Below are positions 7,501 to 17,160 of a DNA stretch of 59,143 nucleotides, one piece after another. The first letter of the stretch is position 1. Each line of letters starts with the position of its first letter. A program made the translations under genes and the position numbers. The stretch lies in contig JAZRLR010000019.1 in NCBI GenBank assembly GCA_045646965.1, forward strand, positions 1 to 59,143, given 5' to 3'. Below the pieces are notes generated by a model. The model saw nothing but the letters and a program-made list of their open reading frames with translations. It did not search any database and was not told the DNA's origin. This DNA is from HGM04593 sp045646965. GTDB lineage: Bacteria; Bacteroidota; Bacteroidia; Bacteroidales; Bacteroidaceae.

Positions 7501-8724
7501 TCAAACCTCGAGGGCGCTGAAAATTCTCGCCGACGCACCCGAATTGTTCGAAACATAGGCTCCGGCCGCATCTCCGGCCTTCTTGGCCGCCGCCGCATCC
7601 TTGTCGAGACACAGCATTTTAGCCTCAAAATCGGCAGCCGAAGTTATCTCTATACCGCCTCCGCAGGCCTTGAGCTGCTGCGCCTCCTGGAATTTCGCAT
7701 TATTCGGACCGAAGAAAACGGGCACCCCGTACACCGCAGCCTCAAGGATATTGTGAATTCCTACACCGAAGCCGCCGCCCACATAAGCAACATTTCCATA
7801 TCGATATATCGACGAAAGCAAGCCAAAGCAGTCTATTATAAGACACTTGGCCGAGCGCGCCTCCTCCAAAGTAGCCAGCGAGTAACGCACGCACAATCCC
7901 TGCACCTGCTCTTCTATAGCCTTGATTCTCTCCTCGTTCACCTCGTGCGAAGCGATGATGAGCTTCCACCCCATATGGGTATTGAAATAGGGCATATAAA
8001 CAGCCTCATCGGCGCCCCACGAACTACCCGCAATGAAAATGCGCTTGTCACCCTCGACAAAAGCCTCTACCAAAGGCAACATACGCGCCTGCTCCGATAT
8101 TTTGATAACTCGGTCGAAACGAGTGTCTCCCGCTACCGTCACATTATCTATGCCTATCGATGCAAGCAAGCTCTTCGAAGCCTCGTTCTGCACAAAAAGA
8201 CGAGTGAAGCAGCGCAACGCTCTGCGATAGAAACCGCCCCAAGAGCGGAAGAAAACCTGCTCTTTGCGAAAAATCGCCGAGATTATATATGTGGGTATCG
8301 AGCGTTTCTTGAGCGCAAACAGGAAATTGAGCCAATACTCGTATTTTATAAAAAATACCATCTTGGGGTTCACGATGTCGATGAAACGCTTCACATTGCA
8401 AGGGGTGTCGAACGGCAGATAGCACACTACATCGGCCTGCTGATAATTCTGCGCCGAACGGTAACCCGAAGGAGAGAAGAAGGTGAGCACCACCCTGTAT
8501 TCGGGGTGCTCGGCACGAAATCTCTCAATCATAGGACGTCCCTGCTCAAACTCGCCCAACGACGAGGCGTGGAACCAAATGTAATCGGTGCCCGGCTTTA
8601 TTTTGTCGCGCAAAGTAGAAAAAATTTCCTTGTGCCCCTCGAGCATATGCTTCGCCTTTCTGTGGCCGAAAAGTGCCGCAAGTTTTATGGCGAGAATATA
8701 AAAATATATACCTAACGTGTACAT
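7501..8724 (-). CDS. waaA: 3-deoxy-D-manno-octulosonic acid (Kdo) transferase
   Basis: 407 residues, a GT-B glycosyltransferase with an N-terminal hydrophobic anchor (YTLGIYFYILAIKLAALFG). The acceptor-domain motif ASSLGEFEQG holds the expected catalytic glutamate, and the C-terminal donor domain has VGGGFGVGIHNILEAAVYGVPVFFGP. It adds Kdo to lipid A precursor on the inner face of the membrane. It begins 10 bases after gltX and is probably cotranscribed with it. One cannot tell mono- from bifunctional enzymes by sequence reading. Confidence 0.95.
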   Translation of the reverse strand: MYTLGIYFYILAIKLAALFGHRKAKHMLEGHKEIFSTLRDKIKPGTDYIWFHASSLGEFEQGRPMIERFRAEHPEYRVVLTFFSPSGYRSAQNYQQADVVCYLPFDTPCNVKRFIDIVNPKMVFFIKYEYWLNFLFALKKRSIPTYIISAIFRKEQVFFRSWGGFYRRALRCFTRLFVQNEASKSLLASIGIDNVTVAGDTRFDRVIKISEQARMLPLVEAFVEGDKRIFIAGSSWGADEAVYMPYFNTHMGWKLIIASHEVNEERIKAIEEQVQGLCVRYSLATLEEARSAKCLIIDCFGLLSSIYRYGNVAYVGGGFGVGIHNILEAAVYGVPVFFGPNNAKFQEAQQLKACGGGIEITSAADFEAKMLCLDKDAAAAKKAGDAAGAYVSNNSGASARIFSALEV

Positions 8725-8734
8725 TCTGTGTCGT

Positions 8735-10252
8735 TTATCCCAATACCTCTATGGCTCTGCGCAAGCGTGCCAGAGTCTCCTCTTTGCCAATCAAGCCCGA
8801 AATATCGAACATCTGGGGGCCCTTACCCTCGCCCACGAGTGCCAAACGGAAGGCGTTCATAATTTCGCCCATTCCATAGCCTTTTGCCTCTATCCACTCG
8901 TGTACGGCTTTGTCCTGATTCTCTATAGAGAAATCGTCGAGGCTGCCGAGCAGGTCGGCAAGCTCGCCCATCTTCACGGCAGAGTCCTCTTTCCAGCGTT
9001 TCTTTGCTGTCTTCTCGTCGTACTCTGTGGGAGCGATGAAATAGAAGCTGCAGGCATCCCACAGCTCGTGTACAAAGTTTACACGGCCCTTCATAAGCGA
9101 CACAATCTTTGTGAGCAGCTCCATACTTGTCTCAATGCCGTGTGACTGCACTACGGGCATAAATATGGCGGCAATCTCTTCGTCGCTTTTCTTGAGGATA
9201 TATTCGTGATTGAACCAAATCATCTTTTTGTAGTCGAAGCGCGCTCCTGCCTTGCTGCACTTTGCAAGGTCAAATTTCTGCACAAGTTCCTCCATTGTCA
9301 TAAGCTCCACGTCATCACCGGGGTTCCAGCCGAGCAGAGCGAGGAAGTTTATCACAGCCTCGGGCAGATAGTCACTCTCGCGGAAACCCGACGAAACGGC
9401 ACCGCTCTTGGGGTCGTGCCACTCAAGAGGAAAGACAGGGAAACCGAGACGGTCGCCGTCGCGCTTGCTCAACTTACCGTTACCCTCGGGCTTGAGCAGG
9501 AGGGAGAGGTGAGCGAAACGGGGCATTGTATCCTCCCAACCGAACGCGCGATAGAGAAGAACGTGAAGAGGTGCCGAAGGCAACCACTCCTCGCCACGGA
9601 TTACGTGGGAAATCTCCATCAAATGGTCGTCCACAATGTTTGCGAGGTGATATGTGGGGAGCTCGTCGGCCGACTTGTAAAGCACCTTGTCGTCGAGAAT
9701 GGTGGAATCGATAGTAACCACACCGCGGATAATGTCGTTTACCACGACCTTCTCGCCCGGCTCCACCTTGAAACGCACCACATACTGATGACCGCTCTCA
9801 ATGAGCGAAGTCACCTCCTCGGGCGACAGCGCCAACGAGTTGCGCATACTCAAACGGGTAGATGCGTCGTACTGGAAATTGTCTATCTCGGCACGCTTTG
9901 CCTCGAGTTCCTCGGGGGTGTCGAACGCTATGTATGCCTTGCCGTTGTCGAGCAACTGCTGCACATATTTCTTATATATGTCGCGACGCTCCGATTGGCG
10001 ATAGGGGCCATAGTTTCCGCCAAAAGAGACTCCCTCGTCGAATTTTATTCCCAACCAACGGAAAGACTCCAGGATATACTCCTCGGCTCCGGGTACGAAA
10101 CGATTCGAGTCGGTATCCTCGATGCGGAAAACAAGCTCACCGCCATTTTGTGCGGCGAAAAGATAGTTATATAATGCAGTCCTCACTCCACCTATGTGCA
10201 ACGGCCCTGTGGGACTTGGCGCAAAACGCACTCTTACTTTTCTTTCATTCAT
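8735..10252 (-). CDS. gltX: Glutamyl-tRNA synthetase
   Basis: 505 residues from the chosen start MNERKVRVRFAPSPTGPLHIGG. The HIGH motif appears as PLHIGG and the KMSKS loop as KLSKRDG, both normal for class I GluRS. An in-frame start 57 bases upstream exists, but the family begins at this methionine, so I reject it. The enzyme charges tRNA-Glu with glutamate. It is divergent from the PgpH-like gene and heads an operon with waaA. Confidence 0.97.
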   Translation of the reverse strand: MNERKVRVRFAPSPTGPLHIGGVRTALYNYLFAAQNGGELVFRIEDTDSNRFVPGAEEYILESFRWLGIKFDEGVSFGGNYGPYRQSERRDIYKKYVQQLLDNGKAYIAFDTPEELEAKRAEIDNFQYDASTRLSMRNSLALSPEEVTSLIESGHQYVVRFKVEPGEKVVVNDIIRGVVTIDSTILDDKVLYKSADELPTYHLANIVDDHLMEISHVIRGEEWLPSAPLHVLLYRAFGWEDTMPRFAHLSLLLKPEGNGKLSKRDGDRLGFPVFPLEWHDPKSGAVSSGFRESDYLPEAVINFLALLGWNPGDDVELMTMEELVQKFDLAKCSKAGARFDYKKMIWFNHEYILKKSDEEIAAIFMPVVQSHGIETSMELLTKIVSLMKGRVNFVHELWDACSFYFIAPTEYDEKTAKKRWKEDSAVKMGELADLLGSLDDFSIENQDKAVHEWIEAKGYGMGEIMNAFRLALVGEGKGPQMFDISGLIGKEETLARLRRAIEVLG

Positions 10253-10326
10253 AATTACAAAAACTTTATGCGACGCTCTGCCGCTATTTTTTTCTACGGC
10301 ACTACACATCGCAATTTACAACTCTG

Positions 10327-10357
10327 CAAAATTACTACAAGTTGCGTTGCGAACAAA
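10327..10357 (-). promoter_or_regulatory. Promoter of gltX-waaA
   Basis: Minus strand TTTG (complement of 10354-10357), a 19-base spacer and TAATTTTG (complement of 10327-10334), an exact match to TAnnTTTG. The leader before gltX is about 65 bases. Confidence 0.75.
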
Positions 10358-10416
10358 ATAAAATTATTTATTTTTCCTATTTCGCGCAAATGATAAAGAA
10401 GATGGCGCGCACAATC

Positions 10417-10446
10417 TTTGTTATTCATTATTTTTTAGTACATTTG
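10417..10446 (+). promoter_or_regulatory. Promoter of the PgpH-like gene
   Basis: TTTG at 10417-10420, an 18-base spacer and TACATTTG at 10439-10446, an exact -7 match. It is divergent from the gltX promoter 60 bases away. The start codon lies 57 bases downstream. Confidence 0.7.
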
Positions 10447-10502
10447 TTACTCATATAAACAACCGTCTCACAAAAGAGGGCGGGAAATCATAAAAAGCAA
10501 TT

Positions 10503-12566
10503 ATGAAAAATAGTATAAAGAAATTATTGGGAAGCCACATAAAATTGGTAACCCAGGCTATAATTGCCGCGGTGTGTGTAGGCACAATCATCTATTTTAT
10601 GCCGCGTAACAATGTCTTCAATTACAACTACAGCGAGTCGGCACCGTGGAACTACGGACAGATTATCGCAACATTCAACTTCCCCATCTACAAGAGCGAG
10701 GCCCGCCTGGCGATGGAAAGAGACAGCATTGCGGCACACTTTGAGCCCTATTTCAAGCGCGATTCGGCCGTGGTGGTGAAATCGCTCCGCAGGATGAACA
10801 ACCGTATGCACGGCAACACGGCCGACGGAATCTCGAGCGAGTCATTTACAAAGTATTACAACGCGCTCATAAAGCTCTATAATAACGGAATAATCTCGGC
10901 AGAGGACGAGAAGATGCTCGCGGCAAGCAAAGCCGAAAAGGTAAATATCATAACCGACAACATCGCATCATCGGCCTCAAAGGAGAAATTCGTCACCCCC
11001 GACAAAGCATATAAGATTCTGCTTGCCGCCGACACCCTGCCCCGCAGCGTGATGGCAGGTTACAGGCTCAACGAGTTCATTCTGCCAAATATCGTATATG
11101 ACTCCATAAAAACAAACAAACTGCTCGAGGACGAGCTCAACACCCTCTCCACAAGCGACGGAATTGTGCAGAACGGCCAGAAAATTGTGTCACGCGGCGA
11201 TATTGTGGACGCAAGAACCTACCAGATTCTGAAGTCGTATCAGTATGAGATGGAGAAGCGACAGGACAACAACTTTAAAACAACGACAATGCTGCTGGGA
11301 CAGATTATCTTTGTAGTCATAGCATTTGCCCTGCTGCTCGCATATATATACATCTACAACCCCGACATTAAAAACAATAGCAACAAATTCCTGCTTGTCA
11401 CCTTGTCGGCTACGGTATTCCCTGTGATTGTGGGGCTTATGATGCAGGCACGCTTCGGCAATGTATTCCTGCTGCCATTTGCGCTCATTCCTATGATGCT
11501 GTGCCTCTTCACCACTCCGCGCACAGCCTTTGTAACGCATACCATTGCAATACTCATCTGCTCAATTATGCTTAACTCGCAATACGAGTTTGTGCTGTTG
11601 CAGATTATGGCAGGATATGCCACAATCTTGAGTATGAAGGAGTTCTCGTCACGCTCACAGATGTTCAGATGCGCATTCATTGTACTTGCCACATATAGTA
11701 CCACATTCCTGTGCTACGAGCTCATAGTTGAGAACGACATCACAAGGATGAACCTCATAATGTATTTCTATTTCGTCATAAGCTCGGTGCTGATGCTCTT
11801 TGCCTACCCGCTTATGTTTATCATTGAGAAACTTTTGGGATTTGTCTCAAACATCACCCTCATAGAACTGTCAAACCTCAACAACCCGCTGCTACAAAAA
11901 CTCTCAAGAGACGCCTCGGGAACCTTTCAGCACTCTACACAGGTGGGTAATCTGGCTGCCGACGCTGCACGCGCCATAGGCGCAAACAGCCTCGAGGTGC
12001 GCACCGGAGCCTTGTACCACGACATAGGAAAAACCGCCGATCCCAAATATTTCACCGAGAACCAGAGCGGCGGCATAAGCCCGCACAACTCGCTCGAGCC
12101 ACAAGAGAGCGCGCAGATAATAACAAAACACGTAACCGACGGAATATCAATCGCCGAGCACAACCACCTGCCCCGAAAGATACGCGAATTCATCGCAACA
12201 CACCACAGCACGTCGAAAACCGGATATTTCTATGTCACATACAAGAACGCACACCCCGACGAGGAAATCGACGAAAGCCTCTTCACATACCCCGGCCCCA
12301 AGCCCGCCACACGCGAACAGGGTATCCTGCTTCTTGCCGACTGCGTCGAGGCAGCCTCACACAGCATAAGCGAATACACCGCGGCAAATATCGACAGGCT
12401 GGTTGAGAATATCATAAACAGCAAAGTTGCCGACGGCGAGCTGGAATTCTGCCCGCTCACCTTCAGCGACATACACACAATTAAAGAGGTATTCAAGGAG
12501 CGACTGAAAGCCATATACCACACCCGCATAAGCTACCCCGAGGAGGTGAAAGCTAAAAAACAGTAA
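10503..12566 (+). CDS. pgpH: PgpH-type membrane HD phosphohydrolase, probable cyclic-di-AMP phosphodiesterase
   Basis: 687 residues. One N-terminal membrane helix (residues about 15-35), an extracytoplasmic 7TMR-HD domain to about residue 255, seven membrane helices to about residue 455, then a cytoplasmic HD domain. Metal-binding residues are visible: H477 in TFQHSTQVGNLA, H506-D507 in LYHDIGK, and the pair in ATHHSTSKTGYFY. Members of this family degrade cyclic-di-AMP and control osmotic and wall stress; that role is inferred from the family. The gene is monocistronic with its own promoter and terminator. Confidence 0.9.
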   Translation: MKNSIKKLLGSHIKLVTQAIIAAVCVGTIIYFMPRNNVFNYNYSESAPWNYGQIIATFNFPIYKSEARLAMERDSIAAHFEPYFKRDSAVVVKSLRRMNNRMHGNTADGISSESFTKYYNALIKLYNNGIISAEDEKMLAASKAEKVNIITDNIASSASKEKFVTPDKAYKILLAADTLPRSVMAGYRLNEFILPNIVYDSIKTNKLLEDELNTLSTSDGIVQNGQKIVSRGDIVDARTYQILKSYQYEMEKRQDNNFKTTTMLLGQIIFVVIAFALLLAYIYIYNPDIKNNSNKFLLVTLSATVFPVIVGLMMQARFGNVFLLPFALIPMMLCLFTTPRTAFVTHTIAILICSIMLNSQYEFVLLQIMAGYATILSMKEFSSRSQMFRCAFIVLATYSTTFLCYELIVENDITRMNLIMYFYFVISSVLMLFAYPLMFIIEKLLGFVSNITLIELSNLNNPLLQKLSRDASGTFQHSTQVGNLAADAARAIGANSLEVRTGALYHDIGKTADPKYFTENQSGGISPHNSLEPQESAQIITKHVTDGISIAEHNHLPRKIREFIATHHSTSKTGYFYVTYKNAHPDEEIDESLFTYPGPKPATREQGILLLADCVEAASHSISEYTAANIDRLVENIINSKVADGELEFCPLTFSDIHTIKEVFKERLKAIYHTRISYPEEVKAKKQ

Positions 12567-12637
12567 ACACTCCTTAATATATTAACGCGCGTATGCGCGA
12601 GAGGCCTTTGTGAAAAAAGGTTAAAAAAGAATGTAAA

Positions 12638-12677
12638 ATCCCCGAAAGCAGGAAACTCTTTCGGGGATTACTTTTTT
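12638..12677 (+). terminator. Terminator of the PgpH-like gene
   Basis: ATCCCCGAAAG (12638-12648) pairs perfectly with its complement (12658-12668) around a 9-base loop, followed by TACTTTTTTAC. It lies 72 bases after the stop codon and only 30 bases before the next start, so the promoter of the DUF2851 gene must overlap it. Confidence 0.8.
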
Positions 12678-12707
12678 ACTTTGCATCACACACAAAGGAT
12701 TATTACT

Positions 12708-13994
12708 ATGCAAGGTTTTTTAAATTTCATCTGGAAAAACGGACTCCTCTCACGCAGAGGAATGAAGACCACCACAGGCGAGCCCATAGAAGTGGAGCAA
12801 CCGGGTAACGAAGAAAAGTGCGGTTTATTTACAAATGCCAGAATTATGATTGACGGCTGCAGCTGGAGCGGGAACGTGGTGCTGCACCTCAACAGCAGCG
12901 ATTGGGAAAAGGAAATCACGCGCAAGAAGTCGCAATACGAGAATGTAATTCTGCACGTCACACTTAACGACAACGTGGAGACTCTGCGACGCAACGGCGA
13001 GGCCGTGCACCAGCTGCGTCTGCAATGCCCCATAGGCATAATAGAAGAGTATGGCAAAATGCTAAACAGCAGTTTCGCACTACCCTGCGGCAGGATTGCC
13101 GCCTCATTGAGCAATATAAAACTGCATAGTTTCCTCTCACAGCTCACCATAGAGCGCATAGAAGAGAAAGCCGAAAAAATTACCGCGCTGCACAATATGT
13201 GCAACAAACGCTGGGACGACACACTCTTCAAGTTACTTGCACGCAGCTTCGGCTTCGGCATACAAGGGCACCAGTTCGAAAAGTGGGCCACCCTGCTCGA
13301 TATGCAGGCACTTGCCAAGCACCGCGACAACATAGAACAGGTGGAGGCGATATTCTTTGGACAGGCCGGCCTGCTCAACGAGGAGAGCATCCCCACATAC
13401 TACCGCAGCGAGGCTCTCGCAAGCGAGTACTACAACACCCTCGTGCGCGAATACCGCTTCTTAAAAGGGAAGTTTAACCTGCAGGAGTTGGACTACAAAG
13501 AATGGGGAAGCCACGCAACGCCACACATACGCATAGCACGTCTGGCATCGCTCTACCACCGCGAGAAGATAAACATTGCCACTGCGGCAGCGTGCGAAAC
13601 TATTGAGGAGTTGCACGAGAAGCTACAGGTGCAGCCGAGCTGGTACTGGCAACACCGCACACAGTTTGGCAGCACCGTCACCATAGGCACGGGCGACATA
13701 AACAAGAAACAGCTCGACATACTTATTATAAACACCATAATCCCCATACTATATTGCTACGGCAAGCACCGCAAAGATATCGATATTTGCAACAAAGCCG
13801 AGGATTACCTGCACACCATAGACAGCGAAAGCAATAATATCACACGGCGTTGGACCGAGCAGGGCATCGCCATAGGATGCGCAGCAGACTCACAAGCCTT
13901 GATACAGCTCAACAACTCCTATTGCAACAAACACCGCTGTCACAACTGCCAATTTGCCTATAACTACTTCAAGAACAGAGTTGCCGTTTGTTAA
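12708..13994 (+). CDS. DUF2851 family protein
   Basis: 428 residues from MQGFLNFIWKNGLLSRRG. Motifs of the family are visible: DARIMIDG-type strand (TNARIMIDGCSWSGNVVLHL), the LARSFGFGIQGHQFEKWA segment, and a cysteine-rich C-terminus (YCNKHRCHNCQFAYNYF). DUF2851 proteins are common in Bacteroidota and have no established function. No signal peptide or membrane helix is seen, so it is probably cytoplasmic. I chose the ATG at 12708 over an upstream TTG because the family starts close to this point. It is transcribed alone. Confidence 0.85.
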   Translation: MQGFLNFIWKNGLLSRRGMKTTTGEPIEVEQPGNEEKCGLFTNARIMIDGCSWSGNVVLHLNSSDWEKEITRKKSQYENVILHVTLNDNVETLRRNGEAVHQLRLQCPIGIIEEYGKMLNSSFALPCGRIAASLSNIKLHSFLSQLTIERIEEKAEKITALHNMCNKRWDDTLFKLLARSFGFGIQGHQFEKWATLLDMQALAKHRDNIEQVEAIFFGQAGLLNEESIPTYYRSEALASEYYNTLVREYRFLKGKFNLQELDYKEWGSHATPHIRIARLASLYHREKINIATAAACETIEELHEKLQVQPSWYWQHRTQFGSTVTIGTGDINKKQLDILIINTIIPILYCYGKHRKDIDICNKAEDYLHTIDSESNNITRRWTEQGIAIGCAADSQALIQLNNSYCNKHRCHNCQFAYNYFKNRVAVC

Positions 13995-14005
13995 GGCAAG
14001 GCACA

Positions 14006-14040
14006 AAAAAAATCGGAACCGCAAGGATTCCGATTTTTTT
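14006..14040. terminator. Bidirectional terminator between the DUF2851 gene and secDF
   Basis: AATCGGAA (14011-14018) pairs with TTCCGATT (14028-14035); the stem has an A run on the left and a T run on the right, so it can stop transcription from both convergent genes. Confidence 0.85.
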
Positions 14041-14056
14041 GTTATATCAAGGCTTC

Positions 14057-16981
14057 TTATTTCTTTCCTTTAGAAATAATTCTGTAAGAGATGGGAGCAG
14101 CCACATACAATGAAGAGAGAGTACCAAATACTACACCAAGAATCATTGCAAATGAGAAGCTGCGGATGCTGTCGCCACCCAGGATGAATATCGCGAGCAA
14201 TACAACCAAAGTACTGAAAGAGGTGTTGATTGTACGTGCAAGAGTTGTATTCAAAGAGTCGTTGAACAAACTGTACTTATCGCGTTTGGGATAGAGATAA
14301 GAGAACTCGCGCACACGGTCAAAGATAACCACCTTGTCGTTGATTGAGTAACCGATAGCGGTGAGGATAGCACCGATGAAGGTCTGGTCAATCTCCAAAG
14401 ACATAGGCATCCAGCCATAGCACAAAGAGTAGCAACCAATGATGAGGAACACGTCGCTTGCAAGAGCCACGATAGAACCGATGCTGTAAGCTACGTTGCG
14501 GAAACGTACCAGAATGTAAAGGAAGATTGCAGCCAAAGCAAGTATCACAGATACGATAGCGCTATCCTTGATATCCTCGGCGATGCTGGGACCTACCTTC
14601 TGCGAGCTGATGATTGAGCCGCCTGCACGGTTGTCATAGTCGGTAAATGTAGCTAAAGACAAATCCTTGCTCAAAAGACCGGCACCCATAAAGGCGTCAT
14701 ACAAGAACTCCTCAATCTCGGCATCTACATTGGCATCAGTCTCGTTGATACGATAGTTGGTTGTGATGCGGATTGTCTTGCCGTCGGTTCCGAGAGCGAT
14801 AGCCTGAACGTTATCCTCGGTAATCTTCTCGCGGAGCAATGTGCGAACAGTCTCGGGCTCTACCTCTTTCTCGAACTGAACTACGAAGTTACGACCACCG
14901 GTGAAATCGATGCTCTGGCTAACGCCACGCACTGCCAAAGAAACAACCATAGCGGTGATAATAGCAATGAGAGCAATTCCGAAGGGCTTCGCAAGCTTGA
15001 TGAAGTCGTACTTTGTGTCGAGCATCATTTTCTTTGAGAAACCTGTAACAAATGTAAGGTTCAGGAGCTTGCCCTTGTTCATAAAGTGCTCATACACCAC
15101 ACGGGTAAGGAACACAGCTGTAAAGAACGAGCACAACAGACCGATGATAAGAGTTGTGGCAAAACCACGGATGGGGCCTGTACCAAAGTTGAACAGGATG
15201 ATACCTGTTATAATTGATGTGAAGTTAGAGTCGAAGATTGCAGAGAATGCGTTCTTGTAACCGTCAGAAAGAGCCGAGCGGCTGTTCTTGCCTGCACGCA
15301 ACTCCTCTTTTGTGCGCTCGTAGATGAGCACGATAGCACCGACAGCCATACCCAAAGTGAGCACGATACCTGCAATACCCGACATTGTGAGAGCAGCCTG
15401 GAATGATGCGAGCACGCCCAATGTAAAGAAGAGGTTGAGCAAAAGAGCCGCATTGGCAATTGTACCGGGAATCAGACCGTAGATAGCACACATATAAACC
15501 ATAAGGAGAATAAATGCCACAATGAACGACATCATACCCTGGTTGATTGACTCCTGACCAAGTGAAGGACCTACTATATCCTCTTGTACTATACGCGCGG
15601 GCGCGGGCATTTTACCCGAACGGAGCACGTTGGCAAGGTCTTTTGTAGTCTCAATGGTGAAGTTACCTGTAATCTCTGAACGTCCGCCTGTAATCTCGTT
15701 GGCAACGCCGGGAGCGCTATATACATAGCCGTCGAGCACGATGGCGATAGCCTTACCCACGTTTGCCTTTGTGAGCTGTGCCCAGCGACGTGCACCGTCG
15801 GTGTTCATAGCCATAGTTACGCAGGGACGGCCATACTGGTCGAATGAGTCGGCTGCATCAACCACTACGTCACCCTCGATGGGAGCGCGGCCATTGCGCT
15901 GCAAGCACTTGATTGCATAGAGCTCATATATCTGGTTTGTAGTCTCACGGTCTACAGCCTCAACGCCCCAGTAGAGACGGAGCTCACGGGGTGCAACGCT
16001 CTTGAACTCGGGCGATGCAAGATATTTGTTGATTGCAGCAGTGTCGGCATAGTGAGCATAACCTACTACGCAACGAGAGTTGTCACCCTGCACAACCTGC
16101 AAGCGAGAAAGGATGGGGTGCTCGTTTTTAGCAGCCTCCAAAGAAGAATCGGCTGAAGCCTCGCCGCTGATAGCAGCCTCGATGTCGGCATCCTCGTCGG
16201 CCTTAACCTCCTTTGCGGGAGCCTCGGCTACAACTGCGAGTTTAGCGTCGGCGCTTATGATAGCGGGGACAATCTCCGATGCATTGTATGTATCCCAGAA
16301 CTCGAGGTTTGCAGAACCCTGCAACAATTTACGAACGCGCTCGGGCTCTTTTACACCGGGGAGCTCAATCATAATACGTCCCATTGCGCCCTCCAGAGTC
16401 TGGATGTTGGGCTGCACAACGCCGAAGCGGTCGATACGAGTGCGCAACACGTTGAAAGAGTTGTCGATGGCAGCCTGTACCTCACTGCGCAACACCTCTG
16501 TAACCTCGCTGTCGGTAGAACGTGTGTTCACCTTGTCCTTGAGCTGCTGTGTGGCAAAGATTGAGGCAAGAGAGCCCTCGGGAGCCAACTTCTTGTACTC
16601 GTCTACAAACAGGGTGATAAAGTCGTTCTGGCTTGTAACCGATGCTTTGCTTGCAGCATCGATAGCCTGATTGAACTTAACGTCGCTCTTATGGTCGGCC
16701 AAAGCCTTAACGATATCGGGAACCGACACCTCCATAATTACGTTCATACCACCTTTCAGGTCCAAACCAAGACCAATCTCCATTTCGCGACACTGCTTGA
16801 GTGTGTAAACACCCAACCACACTTTCTCGTTGAGCATTGAATCAAGATAGTGCTGCTCGCCTGCGGGGTGCTCGGCAGCTCTTTTCATATGCATATTTGT
16901 TACAAATGAGAAAGAGAGATAGAACAAGCACACAAGTGTAAGCAGTACCGCAAATACTTTTACAAATCCTTTGTTCTGCAT
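14057..16981 (-). CDS. secDF: Protein translocase subunit SecDF (fused)
   Basis: 974 residues joining SecD and SecF. The SecD part has a leading helix (FVKVFAVLLTLVCLFYLSFSFV), the motif EIGLGLDLKGGMNVIMEV, a large periplasmic domain, and six helices. The SecF part begins near residue 640 and has SIDFTGGRNFVVQFE and the helical bundle ending FGTLSSLYVAAPI. SecDF uses the proton gradient to pull exported proteins through SecYEG. The fusion is usual in Bacteroidota. An acidic, alanine-rich insert (about residues 240-265) breaks up the periplasmic domain. Monocistronic. Confidence 0.97.
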   Translation of the reverse strand: MQNKGFVKVFAVLLTLVCLFYLSFSFVTNMHMKRAAEHPAGEQHYLDSMLNEKVWLGVYTLKQCREMEIGLGLDLKGGMNVIMEVSVPDIVKALADHKSDVKFNQAIDAASKASVTSQNDFITLFVDEYKKLAPEGSLASIFATQQLKDKVNTRSTDSEVTEVLRSEVQAAIDNSFNVLRTRIDRFGVVQPNIQTLEGAMGRIMIELPGVKEPERVRKLLQGSANLEFWDTYNASEIVPAIISADAKLAVVAEAPAKEVKADEDADIEAAISGEASADSSLEAAKNEHPILSRLQVVQGDNSRCVVGYAHYADTAAINKYLASPEFKSVAPRELRLYWGVEAVDRETTNQIYELYAIKCLQRNGRAPIEGDVVVDAADSFDQYGRPCVTMAMNTDGARRWAQLTKANVGKAIAIVLDGYVYSAPGVANEITGGRSEITGNFTIETTKDLANVLRSGKMPAPARIVQEDIVGPSLGQESINQGMMSFIVAFILLMVYMCAIYGLIPGTIANAALLLNLFFTLGVLASFQAALTMSGIAGIVLTLGMAVGAIVLIYERTKEELRAGKNSRSALSDGYKNAFSAIFDSNFTSIITGIILFNFGTGPIRGFATTLIIGLLCSFFTAVFLTRVVYEHFMNKGKLLNLTFVTGFSKKMMLDTKYDFIKLAKPFGIALIAIITAMVVSLAVRGVSQSIDFTGGRNFVVQFEKEVEPETVRTLLREKITEDNVQAIALGTDGKTIRITTNYRINETDANVDAEIEEFLYDAFMGAGLLSKDLSLATFTDYDNRAGGSIISSQKVGPSIAEDIKDSAIVSVILALAAIFLYILVRFRNVAYSIGSIVALASDVFLIIGCYSLCYGWMPMSLEIDQTFIGAILTAIGYSINDKVVIFDRVREFSYLYPKRDKYSLFNDSLNTTLARTINTSFSTLVVLLAIFILGGDSIRSFSFAMILGVVFGTLSSLYVAAPISYRIISKGKK

Positions 16982-17035
16982 TTTGATTAAATTTATTTAA
17001 GTTTATTTTGTTCGTGCTTTGCCATAAAATGCGCG

Positions 17036-17043
17036 CAAATATA
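17036..17043 (-). promoter_or_regulatory. Predicted -7 box of the secDF promoter
   Basis: Complement reads TATATTTG, an exact TAnnTTTG match 54 bases before the secDF start. No convincing -33 TTG is present at the right distance, so the assignment rests on the -7 box. Confidence 0.5.
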
Positions 17044-17094
17044 CCATTTTTTTCTTAATTATTAATATAAACACCGTAATTCTTTGGCTATTTG

Positions 17095-17137
17095 ATAAAA
17101 AAAACTCGCCGACAGAGTTTGCGGGCTACTGTCGGCG
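17095..17137 (-). terminator. Terminator of the rhomboid pair
   Basis: CGCCGACAG (17107-17115) pairs perfectly with CTGTCGGCG (17129-17137). On the minus strand it is followed by AGTTTTTTTTATC, a strong U-tract. It lies 23 bases after the stop codon. Confidence 0.85.
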
Positions 17138-17160
17138 GGCATATATCAAATGGCCGTTCC

